Source of the DNA: an uncultured Bacteroides sp. | GTDB lineage: Bacteria > Bacteroidota > Bacteroidia > Bacteroidales > Bacteroidaceae | Reading direction: 5' to 3' | DNA: 33,197 bases | NCBI GenBank assembly: GCA_947074275.1 | Contig: CAMTPA010000033.1 | Location: 1 to 33,197 of the forward strand | In this document: in pieces, positions 24,462-32,904 of the stretch | How positions within the stretch are numbered: the stretch's first letter is position 1 | Layout of the letters: every line of letters starts with the position of its first letter | The notes under the pieces: model-generated | What the model was told of the DNA's origin: nothing | What the model saw: the letters and a program-made list of their open reading frames with translations, nothing else | Databases searched by the model: none | Translations under genes and position numbers: made by a program

Positions 24462-25040
24462 TTAAACGGGTGTATATATTACAGCCAATATTTTGGCGGC
24501 TTTTCCTTCGTAAGCGTGAACGTGATGAGGCACTATCGAATCGTAGTAAATGCTATCACCCTCTTCGAGAAGGTAAGTGTGCTTGCCATAGCTGATTTCC
24601 ATCACTCCTTCGAGCACCATAATAAACTCTTCACCTTCGTGAGACGAAAGTACAAAATCGCTTGCCTCTTCGGTGGGTTGCACGTCGATAATGAAAGGCT
24701 CCATATGTCTGTCAGCTTTCGATTTCGATAGGGAATGATATTCCATATGTCGACGCGAGTGAATGGCGTTGTTCGAAAAGCTGATGGTGTCGGTAGCCTC
24801 TTTTTTGCGGCAAACCACTGGCCCTGTCTCGTCTTGGTCGTCAAGGAAAGTTCCCAAACGCACGCCCAATGCACGAGCTATTTTGATAAGTGGTGCCAAC
24901 GAAGGCAAATCTATGTTGTTTTCGATTCGTTCTATCTGTTCGATAGCCAGTCCTGAGCGTTCGGCCAATGCCTCAATCGAAATTTCTTTTTCTTGACGAA
25001 GTGTTTTGATTTTCTCGCCTACAATCTTGCTTGTATCCAT
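24462..25040 (-). CDS. XRE-cupin transcriptional regulator, 192 aa
   Basis: An N-terminal Cro/C1-type helix-turn-helix (about 7-62: [41 protein letters not shown]) is joined to a C-terminal cupin barrel (about 113-190), with [16 protein letters not shown] (134-149) and [19 protein letters not shown] (159-177) as the two cupin motifs. In such regulators the cupin binds a small ligand and alters DNA binding. It precedes the acyl-CoA synthetase gene by 26 bases, and the pair is likely one operon, so an acyl-CoA or fatty acid ligand is plausible but unproven. Promoter box TATTTTTG at 25093-25100. Confidence 0.9.
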   Translation of the reverse strand: MDTSKIVGEKIKTLRQEKEISIEALAERSGLAIEQIERIENNIDLPSLAPLIKIARALGVRLGTFLDDQDETGPVVCRKKEATDTISFSNNAIHSRRHMEYHSLSKSKADRHMEPFIIDVQPTEEASDFVLSSHEGEEFIMVLEGVMEISYGKHTYLLEEGDSIYYDSIVPHHVHAYEGKAAKILAVIYTPV

Positions 25041-25092
25041 AATTGGTTAGATTTTAAGTGCAATGTTGTTACAAATTATATTTCATTGCTTG

Positions 25093-25100
25093 CAAAAATA
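25093..25100 (-). promoter_or_regulatory. -7 box TATTTTTG for the XRE-cupin/acyl-CoA synthetase unit
   Basis: CAAAAATA on the plus strand reads TATTTTTG on the minus strand, 53 bases before the ATG at 25040. Confidence 0.5.
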
Positions 25101-25171
25101 AGAAAATCTTTATGATTCGTGCAATTTTGCCTATAAAATAGAACATAATAAGGTGGGTTATGCTAAAATTA

Positions 25172-26032
25172 TCACTTAGTGTAGAGTGGGGCGAGGGTGT
25201 AGTTTACCCTGCGTGTGTCCGAATAGCCGTTTCCTGTGATGGTCTGCTCGCAATATTGAGGTACAATGGTTGTTTCTGTCAGGTTGTCATTGTAGGCAAA
25301 CGTGGTGATTTCATCCGATCCTTCGTATTGTATGCTGCCGATGATATGGTAGTTGATGCCGAGCACTCCATCGTAGAAGGCTACTCGGTGCAGGTTGAGG
25401 GGGTATTGCTCTATCAAGAAATAGTTGGGGAACACAATCCATTGCGGCTCTTTTATATAAGTGATGTGGGCAACCTCTGTGTTTCCGTGCATCCCGATGG
25501 TCATTGTGGCGTTTTGACTGTCTATGTAGTTGAATTTTATGTGCGAAAACTGTATGCCGTCGATATGCTCGGTGATGGTGCTTAGCTGGTCGTTGTTTGT
25601 GTAGGTGAAATCGTAGGTGCGCTCTTGCTCGCCGCTACGATAGATGGCGTGGGTAGCAAAATAGTTGCTGGCAGATAGGGTATATATCCATTCGTTTCCT
25701 ATTTCATCGGTATAGGTACGGGCAGTTCTCGCTTGGTCGGTCATTGTCTCATAATTGTTTGACATATTCAATGTCCCGATTGATTGCTGTGTGTTGCACG
25801 AGGCCAACGCTACAAAATGAGAGTAATTGTATGTTTCGGTATATACGGTTATTCCCGAATCGCTTTTTTTGTTTTCGGTAATGGTGAGCTGAACGTTCCA
25901 TAAATCAGGTTCTATGATAAGGGGTATGTCATCGTCTTCATTGTAGCACGATGCGAAAACGGCCGAAATCAATAGGGGGATGATGACAAAAAAAATCTTT
26001 TTAGCTATTTCGTTGGGTATTGTTCTTTTCAT
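25172..26032 (-). CDS. Lipoprotein of unknown function, 286 aa, DUF4595-like
   Basis: The signal sequence (about 10-29) ends in a lipobox VFASC with Cys29, followed by an acidic stretch (NEDDD) that is typical of surface-exposed lipoproteins in Bacteroidetes. The rest is beta-rich with repeating short strands of the type YDFTYTNNDQLSTITEHIDG and FSHIKFNYIDSQNATMTI, resembling the YD-repeat-like strands of DUF4595 proteins. I cannot give a function, and the family name is a tentative guess. It is monocistronic, about 60 bases downstream of a 22-base-period repeat array that lies between it and rpsO. No clear -7 box or terminator is seen. Confidence 0.6.
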   Translation of the reverse strand: MKRTIPNEIAKKIFFVIIPLLISAVFASCYNEDDDIPLIIEPDLWNVQLTITENKKSDSGITVYTETYNYSHFVALASCNTQQSIGTLNMSNNYETMTDQARTARTYTDEIGNEWIYTLSASNYFATHAIYRSGEQERTYDFTYTNNDQLSTITEHIDGIQFSHIKFNYIDSQNATMTIGMHGNTEVAHITYIKEPQWIVFPNYFLIEQYPLNLHRVAFYDGVLGINYHIIGSIQYEGSDEITTFAYNDNLTETTIVPQYCEQTITGNGYSDTRRVNYTLAPLYTK

Positions 26033-26066
26033 AATTGTATTTGTTTGATTATCAATTTGTTGTTTT

Positions 26067-26198
26067 TTAGTATTGTTGAGGCTTCACATCTATCGTGCTA
26101 AGTGTGCATATCCAGCATGGTAGATATGTATATCCAGCGCGGTAGATATGCACACTCAGCGCGGTAGGTATGTATATCCAGCAAATGTATGAATAATA
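26067..26198 (-). repeat. Degenerate 22-base-period tandem repeat, locus 3 (about 6 units)
   Basis: Three good units lie at 26111-26132, 26133-26154 and 26155-26176, reading on the minus strand TCTACCATGCTGGA, TCTACCGCGCTGGA and CCTACCGCGCTGAG at their ends. Weaker units flank them at 26067-26088, 26089-26110 and 26177-26198. The array is in the opposite orientation to loci 1 and 2 and is the best preserved of the three. Confidence 0.75.
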
Positions 26199-26212
26199 GA
26201 AAGATTATCAAA

Positions 26213-26253
26213 AAAAAAGAGCCGCATCTTCTTGACGAAGGGCGGCTCTTTTT
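26213..26253 (-). terminator. Terminator of rpsO
   Basis: AAAAGAGCCGC (26215-26225) pairs with GCGGCTCTTTT (26242-26252), followed on the minus strand by a T-run. It lies 16 bases after the rpsO stop. Confidence 0.88.
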
Positions 26254-26268
26254 AAATGTTTGCTCGGA

Positions 26269-26538
26269 TTAGCGACGCAATCCAAGAGTTTTAACAATCG
26301 CACGGTATCTTTCGATATCGTTGTTTTTAAGGTAGTTCAACAAACGACGACGTTTTGCTACCAATGTTGTCAAAGCTCTTTCTGTACTATAATCTTTTCT
26401 GTTGAGCTTCATGTGCTCAGTCAGGTGAGAAATACGGTATGAAAACAATGCTATCTGCGACTCAGATGATCCAGTATCAGTGTTAGACTTTCCGTACTTT
26501 TCAAAGATTTCTTGCTTTTTAGCAGCTTCTAAATACAT
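26269..26538 (-). CDS. rpsO: 30S ribosomal protein S15, 89 aa
   Basis: S15 binds the central domain of 16S rRNA early in 30S assembly. The length of 89 residues is exact for the family and the signature is clear: YGKSNTDTGSSESQIALFSYRI (15-36), LTEHMKLNRKDYSTERALTTLVAKRR (the RNA-binding helices) and the end LGLRR. It is divergent from bipA, has its own -7 box (26582-26589) and its own terminator. Confidence 0.97.
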   Translation of the reverse strand: MYLEAAKKQEIFEKYGKSNTDTGSSESQIALFSYRISHLTEHMKLNRKDYSTERALTTLVAKRRRLLNYLKNNDIERYRAIVKTLGLRR

Positions 26539-26581
26539 AAGATTTGGTTTTAAAAATGTATAAATTCTCTTATTGAGGCTG

Positions 26582-26589
26582 CAAAGATA
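26582..26589 (-). promoter_or_regulatory. -7 box TATCTTTG for rpsO
   Basis: CAAAGATA on the plus strand reads TATCTTTG on the minus strand, 44 bases before the rpsO ATG. Confidence 0.65.
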
Positions 26590-26665
26590 GATATTATCTA
26601 CGTATCACACAATGATTTGCAAGAAATATTTTCATTCTATATGATTTTTTTCTTTCTTTATTTCG

Positions 26666-26673
26666 TACCTTTG
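26666..26673 (+). promoter_or_regulatory. -7 box TACCTTTG for bipA
   Basis: Exact TAnnTTTG box 22 bases before the ATG at 26695. It lies inside the upstream open extension of the frame and so fixes the start. Confidence 0.65.
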
Positions 26674-26694
26674 CGCCCAATTAATAGGTATTGT

Positions 26695-28497
26695 ATGCAA
26701 AATATTAGAAACATTGCAATTATTGCCCATGTCGACCATGGGAAAACTACGCTGGTTGACAAGATGTTGTTGGCTGGACATTTGTTCCGCGACAATCAAA
26801 CAAGCGGCGAGTTGATATTGGATAACAACGACTTAGAGCGCGAACGCGGTATCACCATTCTATCAAAAAACGTATCCATCAATTATAATGGTACAAAAAT
26901 CAACATCATCGACACTCCGGGTCACAGCGACTTTGGTGGCGAAGTAGAACGTGTGTTGAATATGGCCGATGGAGTAATTTTGTTGGTAGATGCCTTTGAA
27001 GGGCCGATGCCACAAACTCGTTTCGTGTTGCAAAAGGCATTGGAAATTGGTTTGAAGCCCATCGTGGTAGTCAATAAGGTAGACAAACCCAACTGTCGTC
27101 CCGACGAGGTACACGAAATGGTGTTCGACTTGATGTTCTCGCTCGATGCTACCGAAGAGCAGCTTGATTTTCCAACCATTTACGGTTCGGCCAAAAATGG
27201 CTGGATGAGCACCGACTGGCAAAATCCTACCGATACCATCACGCCATTGTTGGATTGCATCATCGAAAACATTCCTGCACCCGAAATGCTCGAAGGAACA
27301 CCACAGATGTTGGTCACTTCGCTCGACTACTCATCATATACAGGTCGTATCGCCGTAGGACGTGTACATCGTGGAACCATCAAAGAGGGTATGAACGTGT
27401 CGCTTGCTAAACGCGATGGCACTATTACTAAATCGAAGGTGAAAGAGGTACACGTGTTTGAAGGTTTGGGACGTGTGAAGACTACCGAGGTTTCTTCGGG
27501 TGATATTTGCGCATTGGTTGGTATCGAAAATTTTGAGATTGGCGACACGGTTTGCGATTTCGAAAATCCCGAACCATTGAAACCGATCTCTATCGACGAG
27601 CCTACAATGAGTATGCTTTTCTCTATCAACGACTCTCCTTTCTTTGGTAAGGATGGTAAGTTTGTGACTTCACGCCATATACACGACCGTCTTGAAAAGG
27701 AACTTGATAAGAACTTAGCACTTCGTGTAGTGAAGAGTGAAGAGGATGGCAAATGGATTGTGTCGGGACGTGGTGTACTCCATCTTTCGGTATTGATTGA
27801 AACGATGCGTCGCGAAGGTTATGAGCTTCAGGTGGGTCAACCACAGGTAATCTACAAAGAAATTGATGGTGTGAGACATGAACCTATTGAGGAGCTGACT
27901 GTAAACGTGCCCGAAGAGTTTTCGAGCAAGATTATTGATATGGTGACTCGTCGCAAAGGTGAAATGATGATGATGGAAAGCAATGGCGAGCGTGTGAACC
28001 TTGAGTTTGCAATCCCATCGCGTGGTATCATCGGTCTGCGCACCAATGTATTGACAGCATCGGCAGGTGAGGCTATTATGGCACATCGCTTCAAAGAATA
28101 CCAACCTTACAAAGGCGAAATTGAGCGTCGCACAAATGGCTCGATGATGGCGATGGAGGCAGGTACTGCTTTCGCTTATGCTATCGACAAGCTCCAAGAT
28201 CGCGGTAAGTTCTTCATCTTCCCACAAGACGAGGTTTATGCAGGACAGGTAGTAGGTGAGCACTCTCACGACAACGACTTGGTGATTAACGTAACCAAAT
28301 CGAAGAAGCTGACTAATATGCGTGCGTCGGGTGCCGATGATAAAGCTCGTTTGATTCCACCAATCCAATTCTCACTCGAAGAGGCGTTGGAATATATCAA
28401 AGAAGATGAATACGTAGAGGTTACTCCAAAAACAATGCGTCTACGTAAAATTATCTTGGACGAAAACGAACGTAAACGTGCTAATAAGAATTCGTAA
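26695..28497 (+). CDS. typA: Ribosome-associated GTPase BipA/TypA, 600 aa
   Basis: An EF-G-like translational GTPase that binds the ribosome and helps 50S assembly and stress adaptation. G motifs: AHVDHGKTT (11-19), RGITI (51-55), DTPGHSDF (73-80), NKVD (127-130) and a GSAKNGW segment. Domain II, EF-G domains III and V, and the BipA-specific C-terminal domain (ANVLTASAGEAIMAHRF-like region; NMRASGADDKARLIPP) follow in order, and the length is normal. The frame is open back to 26617, but the -7 box at 26666-26673 and homologues support MQNIRNIAIIAHVDHGK as the start. Transcribed alone and followed by a strong terminator. Confidence 0.96.
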   Translation: MQNIRNIAIIAHVDHGKTTLVDKMLLAGHLFRDNQTSGELILDNNDLERERGITILSKNVSINYNGTKINIIDTPGHSDFGGEVERVLNMADGVILLVDAFEGPMPQTRFVLQKALEIGLKPIVVVNKVDKPNCRPDEVHEMVFDLMFSLDATEEQLDFPTIYGSAKNGWMSTDWQNPTDTITPLLDCIIENIPAPEMLEGTPQMLVTSLDYSSYTGRIAVGRVHRGTIKEGMNVSLAKRDGTITKSKVKEVHVFEGLGRVKTTEVSSGDICALVGIENFEIGDTVCDFENPEPLKPISIDEPTMSMLFSINDSPFFGKDGKFVTSRHIHDRLEKELDKNLALRVVKSEEDGKWIVSGRGVLHLSVLIETMRREGYELQVGQPQVIYKEIDGVRHEPIEELTVNVPEEFSSKIIDMVTRRKGEMMMMESNGERVNLEFAIPSRGIIGLRTNVLTASAGEAIMAHRFKEYQPYKGEIERRTNGSMMAMEAGTAFAYAIDKLQDRGKFFIFPQDEVYAGQVVGEHSHDNDLVINVTKSKKLTNMRASGADDKARLIPPIQFSLEEALEYIKEDEYVEVTPKTMRLRKIILDENERKRANKNS

Positions 28498-28520
28498 GTA
28501 GCTTACGATATTATATATGA

Positions 28521-28570
28521 TAAAAACAATACAGCCCGATAGCAATCGCTATCGGGCTGTATTGTTTTTA
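28521..28570. terminator. Perfect 23-bp bidirectional terminator after bipA
   Basis: Bases 28521-28543 pair exactly with 28548-28570 round an AATC loop; the core is CAGCCCGATAGC. A and T runs flank it, so it serves both bipA and the convergent lipoprotein gene at 28593. Confidence 0.9.
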
Positions 28571-28592
28571 CCTTTTTCGGCCGTTAACTGGT

Positions 28593-29618
28593 TTATTGAA
28601 TCTGGCCACCTTGCCACGGAAGATCAATGTCGGCTTCTGTTGCCAACTCCTTCTCGTCTGCAATGGTAATGGTAACGCCAGCCTCCTCGCCAAAGTTGTC
28701 AATGTCTGAGATGATGATGGTTGTTTCGTAATTGCGTTTGAAACTGCGGTTGTATTTCATAATCGGTACACCTGCTGTTGCTCCGTCTTTAAACAATACT
28801 ACCTCAAATGTAGGTGATTCGGTGTTGATTGTTCCCTCTTTAATTACAGTAGTCAAGTTTTTGAACGATAAGGGTAGTGATTCTGTCTCATTCGCCACAT
28901 CCGATAATTTCCAATAAGGCGAATCATCCATCTGAACCTCAAGGCGGTTGTTTTTGTGAAGTCCGTTTGCTGTAAATTTCACCTTGCAGTAGCGGCGATA
29001 TAATTCAATCACCACATTGGTTGCACCTGGTGTCAATGTTTCAATCAGTCCGTGATAACGCTCTACCTGAGGACGACTTCTTACCTCGCTATCGCCTATT
29101 ACATTCACTTTACTGTTTTCAAGCTCGTATAAAAATACTTGAGTTCCATCCCATTGATCTGCCAATAAGAATTTATTGGTTATCGTTCCGCCCGTTTCAG
29201 CGTTTCTGTCCAGTGTAAATGGTCTACCGTAGCCTTCACCTTTTTTTTCTACCACGTTTTGTGCATCGGGTATCATTGTACACGACACACGATAATCGTA
29301 ACCATTGAGCAGATTGATTTTCAAGTTGTCAACGCTCAGGTTATCGAAAATACCGTATGCATAAGGCTTGGTGTATTTTTTATCTCCCTCTACAATCCAT
29401 TGAGATATGGCGATACCATATACACCCTCTATAAGATTGTCGTTGACACGAGTAAGGGGTTTTTCACTTGTGCTGATACACTCTCCATCGAACAAAAAGG
29501 CAGTTTCGGTGTAGCCTGCCTTTTCGGGGTTGGCATTTTGCGAATAATCTAAATTTTTGATACACGATGTCAATAGGGTGAATATAGCCAATAGGCACAA
29601 GGCTTTGAGTTGTCTCAT
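28593..29618 (-). CDS. Fimbrillin-like surface lipoprotein, 341 aa
   Basis: The signal peptide ends in a lipobox LLTSC with Cys19. The rest is beta-rich: TAFLFDGECIS, GVYGIAISQW, LKINLLNGYDYRVSCTM, VVIELYRRYCKVKFTANGL. It is a paralogue of the gene immediately upstream (29654): both show the same order of short motifs, a 'TR...GxYxxxIxW' stretch, a YAxGxF segment, 'LxxGYxYxxxC', a 'YGxPF' turn, 'TNKxL' and an 'RPxxxRYxG' stretch. The overall look resembles Bacteroidetes fimbrillin/Mfa-like lipoproteins, which make up surface fibres or their anchors. That family call is inference. It follows its paralogue by 35 bases and is probably in one operon with it. Confidence 0.6.
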   Translation of the reverse strand: MRQLKALCLLAIFTLLTSCIKNLDYSQNANPEKAGYTETAFLFDGECISTSEKPLTRVNDNLIEGVYGIAISQWIVEGDKKYTKPYAYGIFDNLSVDNLKINLLNGYDYRVSCTMIPDAQNVVEKKGEGYGRPFTLDRNAETGGTITNKFLLADQWDGTQVFLYELENSKVNVIGDSEVRSRPQVERYHGLIETLTPGATNVVIELYRRYCKVKFTANGLHKNNRLEVQMDDSPYWKLSDVANETESLPLSFKNLTTVIKEGTINTESPTFEVVLFKDGATAGVPIMKYNRSFKRNYETTIIISDIDNFGEEAGVTITIADEKELATEADIDLPWQGGQIQ

Positions 29619-29653
29619 AATTTGATATAGTTTATGTTTTTACTGTTGATTCT

Positions 29654-30664
29654 TTAAATTGTTTGGTTCTCTTCGTCTGTGGGCAATCCGTTCATTTCTC
29701 CTTCGGAGGTAGTGATATTGGTGTCGCTGTTGGGGATTAAGATGTTGATTAATGAAATCTTGTTGATTTTGTTTCGCTTTAAGCTGATGGTGGGATTGGT
29801 TTGGAAAAGTGAAGTCCACCTCTTTGTTTGTTGCGAGTAATATTGAGCTGTTACGGTGACACTTTCATCACTTCTGATTGCTCCGCTATTATCTATTTGC
29901 CACATCGACATCAATCTTAAATCAGATTCTATCATAGAGTTTTCCTGTCCTGTACCTACCAGTGTAAATCTCCTTGTGCCTTCTATGGTCACCGCTATCG
30001 TGTCGTTTATAGCTATGTCTTCAGCTCGAAACTGCAACTGATAATATGCTCGCATCAGGTCGATTGAAATAGAGTGGCTGCTTGCAATGCTGTTGCGTAG
30101 ATCTATTTTACTCTGCCCATAATAGCGACGCAATGATGGACGGTCTAAAATCCTGTTTTCATCAAGCTGCGTTGTACCTTTATATATATACTCATAATAA
30201 GGTGACTTATTGCTATAAGGAGGTGTGGAGACCAACAGTTTGTTGGTGACGCACGCATACTCTCCACCCGATATAGCAAATGGTTTGCCATAAAAGGTTG
30301 AGTCGTTGCGCTCCATGGAGTGTGGTAGGTCATTGTAGTCTAAGAAAGTACAATCGAAGATATACTCATAGCCCGTGATTAACCTGATTTTGATTTGGCT
30401 GACATCTGTAAATAGCCCCGAAGCGTATGGCTGAAAATTAGTCAATGTTTTGCCTCGCCATTTGATGTTGAGGGCGTAGATGCCATTGGTTTGAGCTGCT
30501 CTTGTGTCTATTGGCATTTCGCTTTGCTCTATTGATGGTTCGATACGAATTGCTACATCGGCATATTGTGGCAAGCTGCCTGTATCGGACTCTTGGTTCG
30601 TGTCGCAAGAGTGCCCTATCAATGTAATAAGAAAAAGTAATATAAGGATTTTGCCTAAGCGCAT
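29654..30664 (-). CDS. Fimbrillin-like surface lipoprotein, paralogue of the next gene, 336 aa
   Basis: The start at 30664 gives MRLGKILILLFLITLIGHSC, a lipoprotein signal with Cys20; an ATG ten codons earlier (30694) lies within the -7 box (30692-30699) and cannot be used. After a linker rich in Gln, Ser and Asp comes a beta-rich body with ADVAIRIEPSI, MPIDTRAAQTNGIYALNIKW, IKIRLITGYEYIFDCTFLD, FYGKPFAISGG, CVTNKLLVS, RPSLRRYYGQ and SISIDLMRAYYQLQFRAED. These align segment by segment with the product of the downstream gene (28593). It may be a fimbrial subunit or a surface adhesin; no usher, protease or SusCD gene is adjacent. It ends in an acidic tail (EGEMNGLPTDEENQ). Confidence 0.6.
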   Translation of the reverse strand: MRLGKILILLFLITLIGHSCDTNQESDTGSLPQYADVAIRIEPSIEQSEMPIDTRAAQTNGIYALNIKWRGKTLTNFQPYASGLFTDVSQIKIRLITGYEYIFDCTFLDYNDLPHSMERNDSTFYGKPFAISGGEYACVTNKLLVSTPPYSNKSPYYEYIYKGTTQLDENRILDRPSLRRYYGQSKIDLRNSIASSHSISIDLMRAYYQLQFRAEDIAINDTIAVTIEGTRRFTLVGTGQENSMIESDLRLMSMWQIDNSGAIRSDESVTVTAQYYSQQTKRWTSLFQTNPTISLKRNKINKISLINILIPNSDTNITTSEGEMNGLPTDEENQTI

Positions 30665-30691
30665 AATAATATAGGTGTTTGTTATAGGATA

Positions 30692-30699
30692 CAAATATA
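30692..30699 (-). promoter_or_regulatory. -7 box TATATTTG for the paired lipoprotein genes
   Basis: CAAATATA on the plus strand reads TATATTTG on the minus strand, 28 bases before the ATG at 30664. Confidence 0.55.
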
Positions 30700-30801
30700 T
30701 TACAAATAACCTGTTCTGTCAAAAATATAAACTAATTTCTTGTTTTACACACTTCAAAAAATGTCTATGTGGCTAATAGGTAGATAATAATCAATTGGAT
30801 T

Positions 30802-32082
30802 TTATCTGTTGTCGGTGTTGCTTTTATCAACAATTGCGGCCACGGTAGCATCGCCAGTCACATTGACCGATGTGCGCAACATATCGAGTGGACGGTCGAT
30901 GCCCAGTATTAATGCCAAACCCTCGGCGGGGATGCCCACACTGCCAAGCACCATTGTGAGAATAACGAAACTACCACCTGGCACAGCTGGTGTGCCGATT
31001 GACGACAATACGGTCATCCCGATAATAATAAAAAAATCGGCAATGCTTAATTCTACACCCAGCACTTGTGCGATGAAAAGAATAGCCACTGTTTGATAAC
31101 AAGAGGTTCCATCCATGTTGATGGTAACACCAATGGGCAAAACAAAAGAGCTGACTTCGGTAGATATACCCAGTTGGCGTTCGGCTGTTTCGAGGGTCAC
31201 GGGCAATGTGGCCGCACTGCTGCTGGTGGTGAATCCGAAAAGCTGTACAGGATACATACAACGAATAAATTTTCGTGCTGGTATATTGGTGAAAAGCTTA
31301 ATCAGCAACGGGTAGAATCCGATAAGTAAAATAAATAATGCTGCTATCACTGTGAGAGCATATACTCCCAACGCACTGAAAATACTGGCATTCCCTCCAA
31401 AGTCGGCAATCAAAGCAGCCATCAATGCTGCTACTCCTATTGGTGCGACATTAATGACATATTCTACCATTTGTAGGATGATTTCATTCAACCCATCAAA
31501 TATTTTCAGCACAGGGTCTACGGTTTGTGAGGGCAAGGCGAGTGCGGCAACTCCAAAAAACAGGGCGAAGAACACTACTTGCAGGATACGAGAATTGTCG
31601 CCTGCTGCTTGGATAATGTTATTTGGTACGAAATCGTTAAGAAAATGGAGAGGTCCCTTCTGTTGTGTCTCGGTAGCTTCTTCTTGCTTTTGTTCTACCA
31701 CGCTTTGGTAGTTCTCTTGCAGATGCAGCACTTGTTCTCGCTCTACTAAATTGCCCGGTTTTACTAAAAGTCCCATCGACATACCCAATGCTACTGCTAC
31801 AACTGTGGTGCATAAGTAAATAAGTATGGTTTTACCTCCCAACCGAGAGAATTTGCTAATGTCTTTCAATCCCGCTACTCCTTTGACTAACGAAATAAAC
31901 ACCAACGGAATGGCAATAAGTTGCAACAGCCGAATGAACAATTGTCCCCACGGTTGAATCCAATCTTTGATAAATGGAGCATTCCCAGTTTTTACTGCTA
32001 CGATTCCTCCAATAATACCTATCGCCATCCCGATGAGTATCTGTATATAAAGAGGAAAGCGTTTTTTCTTTTCGTTTGTCAT
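30802..32082 (-). CDS. DAACS family dicarboxylate/amino acid:cation symporter, 426 aa
   Basis: A secondary transporter of the glutamate/aspartate/dicarboxylate family, with eight membrane helices and two hairpins. Family motifs are all present: the serine-rich hairpin TTSSSAATLPVT (285-296), NMDGT (322-326), the GTPAVPGG hairpin (363-370) and DRPLDMLRTSVNVTGDA (396-412), where N407 and D411 help bind cation and substrate. There is a polar insert (about 115-145, rich in Gln and Glu) in the loop after the third helix. The substrate may be glutamate, aspartate or C4-dicarboxylates with sodium or protons. The ATG at 32082 is chosen because the -7 box TAAGTTTG lies at 32104-32111. It is transcribed alone. 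Confidence 0.92.
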   Translation of the reverse strand: MTNEKKKRFPLYIQILIGMAIGIIGGIVAVKTGNAPFIKDWIQPWGQLFIRLLQLIAIPLVFISLVKGVAGLKDISKFSRLGGKTILIYLCTTVVAVALGMSMGLLVKPGNLVEREQVLHLQENYQSVVEQKQEEATETQQKGPLHFLNDFVPNNIIQAAGDNSRILQVVFFALFFGVAALALPSQTVDPVLKIFDGLNEIILQMVEYVINVAPIGVAALMAALIADFGGNASIFSALGVYALTVIAALFILLIGFYPLLIKLFTNIPARKFIRCMYPVQLFGFTTSSSAATLPVTLETAERQLGISTEVSSFVLPIGVTINMDGTSCYQTVAILFIAQVLGVELSIADFFIIIGMTVLSSIGTPAVPGGSFVILTMVLGSVGIPAEGLALILGIDRPLDMLRTSVNVTGDATVAAIVDKSNTDNR

Positions 32083-32103
32083 TGTCTCGAAGGTTAGTAT
32101 TTG

Positions 32104-32111
32104 CAAACTTA
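32104..32111 (-). promoter_or_regulatory. -7 box TAAGTTTG for the DAACS transporter
   Basis: CAAACTTA on the plus strand reads TAAGTTTG on the minus strand, 22 bases before the ATG at 32082. It rules out an earlier TTG start. Confidence 0.5.
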
Positions 32112-32345
32112 TAAAAAAACATTCATTTAGGGTCGATGTATATCCTTTAATTACGTGTAGCGCATTGGTTTATACTTCGAATATAACTAACTATTACGAT
32201 AGTATATTTGTTTGGACTAATGTATATGTTTGCTTTGTTTGAAAAAAATAAAACAGGTGACAACTTTTTTGGATGTGGTGGTGTTGTATATTATTGAATA
32301 ACAATGTTGCTTGATTTATTATTTAAAGTCTAAATTTATAAAACG

Positions 32346-32897
32346 ATGAATAAACAGGTTTTGTATTTATGGTGTTTGCTTATGTCAATACTTTTTTCTA
32401 TGGCAAACAGTGCTTTTGCGGCTAAGCCGGCCGAGAGTGATTTTGTGTTTGTTTATCACAGTTGTAGTAGGTACAATCAAGATAAATACGGGACGTATCA
32501 TTTTGCAGAGGCTGTCAATGTCAAAGATGCTATTCAGTTAGGGTTGCAAGAAGGGGCGGTTTATGTGCGAGGTGCCGACAATGAACTGACTTGTTTGCAA
32601 TTGTCAAATCAAGTGAAGCAATGCAAAGATAAAAAGTGTATCATATTTGTAACGCTCGCCGATGGTGTAATTGTTTTTTTTAAAAAAGGATTGGTGCTTG
32701 TGTCCGATGATGGCAACTCTCAATGTGGGGTAGCTTATTTTTGTGTAGAAAGTAATGGCGGTAAAAAAAGTGATAAAACAGACTCGCCTCTCTCTTTTCT
32801 ATTTCAAGAACCTGCCGAAACTCCAACTAATAATTATGAAGACCTAATACAAGGTGTGCTTGCCGACATCAACTACACTTTAGTGACTGCTGATTGA
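32346..32897 (+). CDS. Exported protein of unknown function, 183 aa
   Basis: A signal peptidase I-type signal is visible (MNKQVLYLWCLLMSILFSMA, with a cut probably after AFA at residue 25). The mature part has six cysteines spread over about 115 residues (HSCSRY, LTCLQL, KQCKDKKC, SQCGVAYFC), which might form disulfides in the periplasm. Hydrophobic strands (KCIIFVTLADGVIVFFKKGLVLVS) suggest a small beta fold. I recognise no family. It is monocistronic, with its own terminator, between a transporter gene on the other strand and pckA. A 15-base sequence shared with the promoter of the TPR lipoprotein gene lies 121 bases upstream of the ATG. Confidence 0.6.
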   Translation: MNKQVLYLWCLLMSILFSMANSAFAAKPAESDFVFVYHSCSRYNQDKYGTYHFAEAVNVKDAIQLGLQEGAVYVRGADNELTCLQLSNQVKQCKDKKCIIFVTLADGVIVFFKKGLVLVSDDGNSQCGVAYFCVESNGGKKSDKTDSPLSFLFQEPAETPTNNYEDLIQGVLADINYTLVTAD

Positions 32898-32904
32898 TAA
32901 AAAT

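Noticed and set aside
27715..28368. Minus-strand frame of 217 codons within bipA
   Set aside because: It is rich in His and Cys with no recognisable motif and is fully covered by the well-supported bipA gene.
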